From positions 62,001 to 126,000 of the forward strand of contig CAUQTI010000006.1 of NCBI GenBank assembly GCA_963521065.1: DNA of 64,000 bases, given 5' to 3'. Shown in pieces: positions 59,940 through 64,000 of this stretch. The translations under genes were made by a program, and so were the position numbers. The notes under the pieces are model-generated. The model ran no database searches. It saw only the letters and a program-made list of their open reading frames with translations, and was not told where the DNA came from. Source of the stretch: IOR16 sp963521065. Its GTDB lineage: Bacteria; Bacillota; Clostridia; Peptostreptococcales; Anaerovoracaceae. Every line of letters starts with the position of its first letter. Position 1 is the stretch's first letter.

Positions 59940-60039
59940 TTATTATAGATAAAAATTGTGGAGAAAAAGGTTGAACTTCTTTCAACCTTACAACCAAGGG
60001 GTAATTCATTTGCCCCGATAACAGGAATGGAGATTGAAT

Positions 60040-60966
60040 ATGGTCGATTGTTTGTTGGAAAAAATAGCAGAAACGAAAAACCCAACGGTTGTGGGGCTGG
60101 ATCCGTCTTATAAGATGATTCCAAATTTTATAAAGGAAGAGATGCTGCAGCGTTACGGAAAAACACCGCAGGCCGTCGCAGAGATGTTTTTAGCGTTTAA
60201 TAAAGCAATCATCGATCAGGTGTGGGATTTGATCCCAGCAGTAAAACCGCAGATTGCCATGTACGAAAAGTACGGTGTTTGGGGGATTTCAGCTTATATT
60301 GACACAATTTTATACGCAAAGAAAAAAGGCCTTGTTATCATCGGAGACATTAAGCGGGGAGATATTTCTTCCACGGCAGAAGCGTATGCTTCACATATTG
60401 GCGGGGTAGAAATTGAAGATGAGACATTTGATCTTTGGAATGAAGACTATATCACAGTAAATCCATATTTTGGAATTGATGGTATTGCTCCATTTTTAGA
60501 GCCTTGTATAAAGAAAGATAAAGGGATTTTCATTTTAGTTAAGACAAGCAATCCCGGAAGCGGAGAGCTGCAGGACAGATTGATCGACGGAGAACCGCTT
60601 TATTTTAGAGTTGCAGACCTTGTTGAAAAATGGGGTTCCCAAGCCATGGGGACAATGGGATATAGTAAGGTAGGTGCTGTGGTCGGAGCAACGCATAAGG
60701 AGCAGGGAGCTGCGTTGCGCAATCGTATGCCTCATACGTTTTTCCTCGTGCCGGGTTATGGTGCACAGGGGGGGACCGGAGCAGATTTGAAAGGGTATTT
60801 TGACAAAGACGGATTGGGTGTCATTGTGAACTCCTCAAGGGGTATCATCGCGGCATACCAAAAAGATATAGAGTTTTCCGATGAAAAAAATGTAGGAATT
60901 GAATTTGCCGAGGCCTCAAGAAAAGCAGTCATTGCCATGAAGAAAGATTTAGAGAACGCGGTATAG
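60040..60966 (+). CDS. pyrF: Orotidine-5'-phosphate decarboxylase PyrF (type 2)
   Basis: PyrF makes UMP from OMP. The 308-residue form belongs to the longer subfamily: VVGLDPSYKMIP, catalytic IGDIKRGDISSTAEAYASH, and the phosphate loop GYGAQGGTGAD. I chose ATG 60040, with GGAG at 60029-60032; TTG 60034 lies too close. Confidence 0.95.
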   Translation: MVDCLLEKIAETKNPTVVGLDPSYKMIPNFIKEEMLQRYGKTPQAVAEMFLAFNKAIIDQVWDLIPAVKPQIAMYEKYGVWGISAYIDTILYAKKKGLVIIGDIKRGDISSTAEAYASHIGGVEIEDETFDLWNEDYITVNPYFGIDGIAPFLEPCIKKDKGIFILVKTSNPGSGELQDRLIDGEPLYFRVADLVEKWGSQAMGTMGYSKVGAVVGATHKEQGAALRNRMPHTFFLVPGYGAQGGTGADLKGYFDKDGLGVIVNSSRGIIAAYQKDIEFSDEKNVGIEFAEASRKAVIAMKKDLENAV

Positions 60967-60978
60967 GGGGGAAGAACG

Positions 60979-61767
60979 ATGGAAAAGTACAGTTTACCGG
61001 CAAGAGTGCTGTCAAATGAGTGCATTGCTGAAAATGTGTATCAGCTTACCTTAGAGTGTGTTGATGCGGCACTTTGTGCAAAATGCGGACAGTTTATCAA
61101 TTTATATATGAAGGATGCGTCCTTGCTGCTTCCCAGACCAATCAGCATCTGCTGGATTGACGGAGCAAAGTTGACGTTGGTGTATGGAGTGACCGGCAAA
61201 GGGACGAAAGAGCTTTCCGGTTATGCTTTCGGGGAGGTACTGCGCGTTTCCATGCCGCAAGGGAATGGCTATGACTTATCGGTTGTAGAAAAAGGGCAGA
61301 CAGCGATGTTGGTCGGCGGCGGCATTGGTGTTCCTCCGCTTTTGGAACTGACATACCTTTTATCACAAAAAGGAGTAAAGGTAATTGCGGTAACCGGGTT
61401 TCAGAAGGAACCGTTCCTCATGAAGCCGCTCATTAAAGCGGGCGCTGATTTATATGTAGCGACGGATGTGGGAAACTCCGGGTTTCGCGGAACCGTTTTG
61501 GATTTAATAAAACAGGAAAAGTTAAGTGCGGACGTATATTTTGCATGCGGGCCGAAACCGATGCTGAAAGCCTTGACGGAACATGTGCTACAGCAAGGTA
61601 AGGACATCCAGCTCTCTATGGAAGAACGTATGGGATGCGGATATGGTGCCTGTGTCGGGTGTTCTTGCAGCGTTCGTGATAAGCAGCAGGATATTGCGGT
61701 AAAAAAGAAAGTTTGCAAGGACGGGCCGGTATTTTGGGGAAGCGAGGTGATCTGGGATGAAAGATAA
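60979..61767 (+). CDS. pyrK: Dihydroorotate dehydrogenase electron transfer subunit PyrK
   Basis: PyrK passes electrons from PyrD to NAD through FAD and a [2Fe-2S] cluster. The FAD motif is LLPRPISICW, the nucleotide loop GGGIGVPPLLEL, and the cluster cysteines are in CGYGACVGCSC and KVCKDGPVF. Length is 262. The end overlaps pyrD by 11 bases. Confidence 0.95.
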   Translation: MEKYSLPARVLSNECIAENVYQLTLECVDAALCAKCGQFINLYMKDASLLLPRPISICWIDGAKLTLVYGVTGKGTKELSGYAFGEVLRVSMPQGNGYDLSVVEKGQTAMLVGGGIGVPPLLELTYLLSQKGVKVIAVTGFQKEPFLMKPLIKAGADLYVATDVGNSGFRGTVLDLIKQEKLSADVYFACGPKPMLKALTEHVLQQGKDIQLSMEERMGCGYGACVGCSCSVRDKQQDIAVKKKVCKDGPVFWGSEVIWDER

Positions 61768-62713
61768 CCAAGCGATGCAGATTGAAGCGGCGAACGGCGA
61801 ACATCAAGAGTTAGACCTTCGTGTGACGATTGCCGGAGTGGAATGGAAAAATCCCATTACAACGGCTTCCGGGACTTTTTCGGCAAGAGAAAGCAGTGCC
61901 TTTTATGATTTAAGCAACTTGGGAGCGGTAACGACGAAAGGCGTTTCCGATGTACCGTGGGAAGGCAACCCTACCCCACGCATTGCGGAAACTTACGGCG
62001 GTATGCTCAACGCGGTCGGACTTCAAAACCCGGGTGTGGAAGCTTTTATCAGTGAAGAAATCCCTTTTATAAAGCGGTATGACACGAAGCTCATTGCTAA
62101 CGTTGCGGGACATACACAGCAGGAGTACTGCCGTACTGTAGAACGGTTAAATGAGACAGATGTAGATATGCTGGAAATCAATATTTCCTGCCCGAATGTA
62201 AAGGAAGGCGGAATTGGATTTGGAACAGACGTCAAAATGGCGGCGGACGTAACGAAAGCGGTGCGTGCACTTACAAAGAAGCCTGTGATTATAAAACTCA
62301 CACCAAACGTGACCAACATTTCAGAGATTGCAAGAGCCGTAGAGTCAGAAGGCGCAGATGCCGTGTCTTTGATTAATACGTTATTAGGAATGCGCATTGA
62401 CGTGCGGCGCGGAAAAACCATCCTTGCAAATCGAACGGGAGGACTATCGGGGCCTGCTGTGAAACCGATTGCAGTTCGTATGGTTTACGAGGTTCGCCGG
62501 GCTGTTTCAATTCCAATTATCGGACTAGGCGGCATAATGACCGGAGAGGACGCAGCGGAATTTTTGATGGCTGGAGCGGATGCTGTGGCAGTCGGAACAG
62601 CCGCTTTAATTCGGCCGGAGGCACCGGTAGAAATATTAGAAGAACTCAAGAGCTATATGAGAGAAATGGGATTTCATAGCATAAAAGACATTCAAAATGC
62701 TTTTTGCGGTTAA
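61757..62713 (+). CDS. pyrD: Dihydroorotate dehydrogenase catalytic subunit PyrD (type 1B)
   Basis: PyrD oxidises dihydroorotate with FMN. Catalytic Cys lies in EINISCPNVKEGG; TTASGTFSARE and NRTGGLSGPAVKPIA and the C-terminal GLGGIMTGEDAAEF are family features. A pyrK partner overlapping it by 11 bases defines the 1B heterotetramer. Length is 318. Confidence 0.96.
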   Translation: MKDNQAMQIEAANGEHQELDLRVTIAGVEWKNPITTASGTFSARESSAFYDLSNLGAVTTKGVSDVPWEGNPTPRIAETYGGMLNAVGLQNPGVEAFISEEIPFIKRYDTKLIANVAGHTQQEYCRTVERLNETDVDMLEINISCPNVKEGGIGFGTDVKMAADVTKAVRALTKKPVIIKLTPNVTNISEIARAVESEGADAVSLINTLLGMRIDVRRGKTILANRTGGLSGPAVKPIAVRMVYEVRRAVSIPIIGLGGIMTGEDAAEFLMAGADAVAVGTAALIRPEAPVEILEELKSYMREMGFHSIKDIQNAFCG

Positions 62714-62737
62714 TTTACGGTTAAAAGGGAGAAGAAG

Positions 62738-63424
62738 ATGGACTATAAAAAAAGCTTTATCGAATTCATGGTGGATTCCGGTGTGCTGACTTTTGGAGAT
62801 TTTATAACGAAAAGCGGAAGAAAAACACCGTATTTTATTAATACAGGAAATTATAAGACCGGTGAACAGGCCGCGAAGCTTGGACAATTTTATGCCAGAT
62901 GCATTGAGGAAAATTGTAAGCAGGGACACATTTCCAGAGATATTACAGCTTTGTTTGGACCGGCGTATAAAGGCATTCCTCTGGCTGTGGCAGCTTCCAT
63001 CGCATTGGCGCAGGAATTCCAACAGAATGTGAATTATTGCTTTAACCGCAAGGAAGTAAAGGACCACGGTGAAGGCGGCAATATGGTGGGATACCACTTA
63101 CAAGACGGTGATAAGCTCTTGATTGTGGAAGATGTCATCACAGCAGGAACCGCGGTCAGAGAATGCTTTCCTTTATTGAAAGCCGAAGCAGATGTCAAAA
63201 TAGAGGGCTTAATTATTTCCGTCGATCGGATGGAAAAAGGAAGCGGAAATAAGACGGCAATTCAAGAGATTGAAGAGGAATTTGGAATTAAGACCTTCCC
63301 TATCGTAACCGTGCGAGAAATCATAGATACGCTGTATAATGTAGAAGTGAATGGAAAAGTATATATTGATCGCCAAATGAAAGAAAGAATGGAAGACTAT
63401 TTACAAGAGTACTGCGTGAAATAG
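62738..63424 (+). CDS. pyrE: Orotate phosphoribosyltransferase PyrE
   Basis: PyrE adds phosphoribose to orotate. The PRPP-binding motif is LLIVEDVITAGTAVRE, with FGPAYKGIPLAVA and a GEGGN flexible loop. 228 residues, RBS AAAGGGAGAAG. It is the last pyr gene; carAB is not in the window. Confidence 0.96.
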   Translation: MDYKKSFIEFMVDSGVLTFGDFITKSGRKTPYFINTGNYKTGEQAAKLGQFYARCIEENCKQGHISRDITALFGPAYKGIPLAVAASIALAQEFQQNVNYCFNRKEVKDHGEGGNMVGYHLQDGDKLLIVEDVITAGTAVRECFPLLKAEADVKIEGLIISVDRMEKGSGNKTAIQEIEEEFGIKTFPIVTVREIIDTLYNVEVNGKVYIDRQMKERMEDYLQEYCVK

Positions 63425-63450
63425 GCGAGAAAAGAATTGAACTGTTAAAA

Positions 63451-63480
63451 GACAGCTGATATACTAAAGTATCAGTTGTT
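63451..63480 (+). terminator. Inverted repeat after pyrE
   Basis: GACAGCTGATA pairs with TATCAGTTGTT (11 bp, two wobbles, loop TACTAAAG). Only a weak T stretch follows, so it is a possible weak terminator of the pyr operon. Confidence 0.45.
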
Positions 63481-63508
63481 ATATTTGCGCAGAAAGGGGT
63501 GTGATTGT

Positions 63509-63697
63509 ATGGAACTGTCTTCTTTTATGGCAATGAACCTGCAGAGCTTGCAGCAAACTGTTGCGATGACAAACTTGAATCGCGCAATGCAGGTAGAAAC
63601 AGAAGGTGCGATGAGCCTGATTCAAAGTATGGAGCAGGCAAATCCGCAGCAAAGCTTGAATCCTGCGCTCGGAATGCGGTTGGACACGCATGCATAA
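63509..63697 (+). CDS. YjfB-family putative motility protein
   Basis: This 62-residue protein starts MELSSFMAMNLQSLQQTVAM and contains MSLIQSMEQANPQQSLNPAL, the pattern of the small YjfB family linked by name to motility; its function is unknown. AAAGGGGTG precedes ATG 63509. It has its own terminator. Confidence 0.75.
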   Translation: MELSSFMAMNLQSLQQTVAMTNLNRAMQVETEGAMSLIQSMEQANPQQSLNPALGMRLDTHA

Positions 63698-63702
63698 CAT
63701 CT

Positions 63703-63734
63703 AAAAAATGCTCACTATACAGTGGGCATTTTTT
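63703..63734. terminator. Terminator between yjfB-like gene and the edge gene
   Basis: AAAAAATGCTCACT and AGTGGGCATTTTTT pair (one G-U) around ATAC. A T run on each strand makes it bidirectional between two convergent genes. Confidence 0.85.
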
Positions 63735-63752
63735 ATCGGGATAAAAAAAAGA

Positions 63753-64000
63753 TTAGCTTTGTTTTTTTATTAATTCTACTAAATCATTAAATTTACTCAT
63801 AATATAACCGTAATTATCTTTTTTATGGGGTACAAGACAATTACTGCAGTCCTTGAATCCATGTTCAGAATATTTGTAATTTCCTCCGCACTTTGTACCT
63901 AATGCATAGAGCGGACAATAGCAAAAAAGACAATTAAATTCATCTGGATTTTTTGTCTGATGACAGGGGAAAAATTCACAGGATTTATGGTTAAAAAAGG
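63753..64000 (-). CDS. Cysteine-rich small-domain protein, 5' end outside window
   Basis: On the minus strand an open frame enters from the window edge and stops at 63755-63753; at least 82 residues. It has at least eight cysteines in the pattern NHKSCEFFPCH, FNCLFCYCPLY, KCGGNY, KDCSNCLVPH, which is the 'cysteine-rich small domain' (zf-like) fold that binds metal. The start codon is beyond 64000. In other bacteria this domain is often near cobalamin genes; no such context is visible. Confidence 0.75.
   Translation of the reverse strand, partial: FFNHKSCEFFPCHQTKNPDEFNCLFCYCPLYALGTKCGGNYKYSEHGFKDCSNCLVPHKKDNYGYIMSKFNDLVELIKKQS

Noticed and set aside
63445..63508. Sigma-D promoter for the yjfB-like gene
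   Set aside because: TAAA elements are present but no GCCGATAA-like -10 lies 15 bases downstream.

Overview
The window looks like a chromosomal segment of a motile, low-G+C, Gram-positive anaerobe of the class Clostridia. The evidence is gene content and order (FliY rather than FliN alone, CheC/CheD/CheV, FliW-CsrA, FlgM-FlgN-FlgK-FlgL-YviE order, a PyrK/PyrD type 1B pair), many TTG starts, strong AGGAGG-type ribosome sites and an S-layer-homology surface protein. No rRNA, tRNA, insertion sequence, phage or CRISPR array was found. The exact genus cannot be given from sequence reading alone.

Layout. (1) 1-18.8 kb, plus strand: a long flagellar operon, flgC-fliE-fliF-fliG-fliH-fliI-fliJ-fliK-flgD-(flagellar operon protein)-flgE-flbD-motA-motB-fliM-fliY-fliO-fliP-fliQ-fliR-flhB-ylqG-like-ylqH-like, closed by a bidirectional terminator. 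It encodes the rod/hook parts, MS and C rings, stator and export gate. (2) 18.8-23.7 kb, minus strand: flgM-flgN-flgK-flgL-yviE-fliW-csrA behind a perfect sigma-D (sigma-28) promoter; this is the late-gene switch, the hook-filament junction and the post-transcriptional flagellin control module. (3) 23.8-30.5 kb, minus strand: cheA-cheW-cheR-cheB plus an FtsA/actin-like ATPase. (4) 30.7-36.9 kb, plus strand: sigma-like factor, one-TM partner, PilZ protein and a 1,483-residue SLH surface protein behind a strong sigma-A promoter. (5) 37.0-44.9 kb, plus strand: flgB, cheY, flhA, fliA (sigma-D), two FlgF/FlgG-type rod proteins, a FapA/DUF342 protein, cheC and cheD. (6) 45.0-46.7 kb, minus strand: ParA-type ATPase and a ComFB-domain protein. 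(7) 46.8-53.3 kb, plus strand: fliD, fliS, a FliT-like protein, cheV, then a PAS-GGDEF-EAL protein. (8) 53.5-56.7 kb: sodium symporter, metallo-beta-lactamase-fold protein, MscS channel. (9) 56.7-63.4 kb: pyrB-pyrI-pyrC-pyrF-pyrK-pyrD-pyrE, all steps from carbamoyl phosphate plus aspartate to UMP, then a small YjfB-like motility protein and, at the edge, the end of a cysteine-rich protein on the minus strand.

How it works together. The early operon builds the basal body, motor and export gate. FliA (sigma-D), held by FlgM until FlgM is exported, drives late genes. FliW and CsrA are expected to set flagellin translation. The chemotaxis set (CheA, W, R, B, Y, C, D, V plus FliY) is the full Bacillus-type set with several adaptation routes. 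Cyclic-di-GMP appears three times: PAS-GGDEF-EAL, PilZ, and possibly ComFB.

The most striking observation is the pyr operon leader. It has a strong promoter, a 55-codon leader reading frame that runs through an intrinsic terminator, a small hairpin followed by a U-rich tract, and a pyrB-pyrI pair downstream. This is the layout of the enterobacterial pyrBI UTP-sensing attenuator, found here in a Firmicute where PyrR control is the usual expectation. The sigma/anti-sigma-like/PilZ/SLH cassette is the best candidate for an undescribed signalling system.
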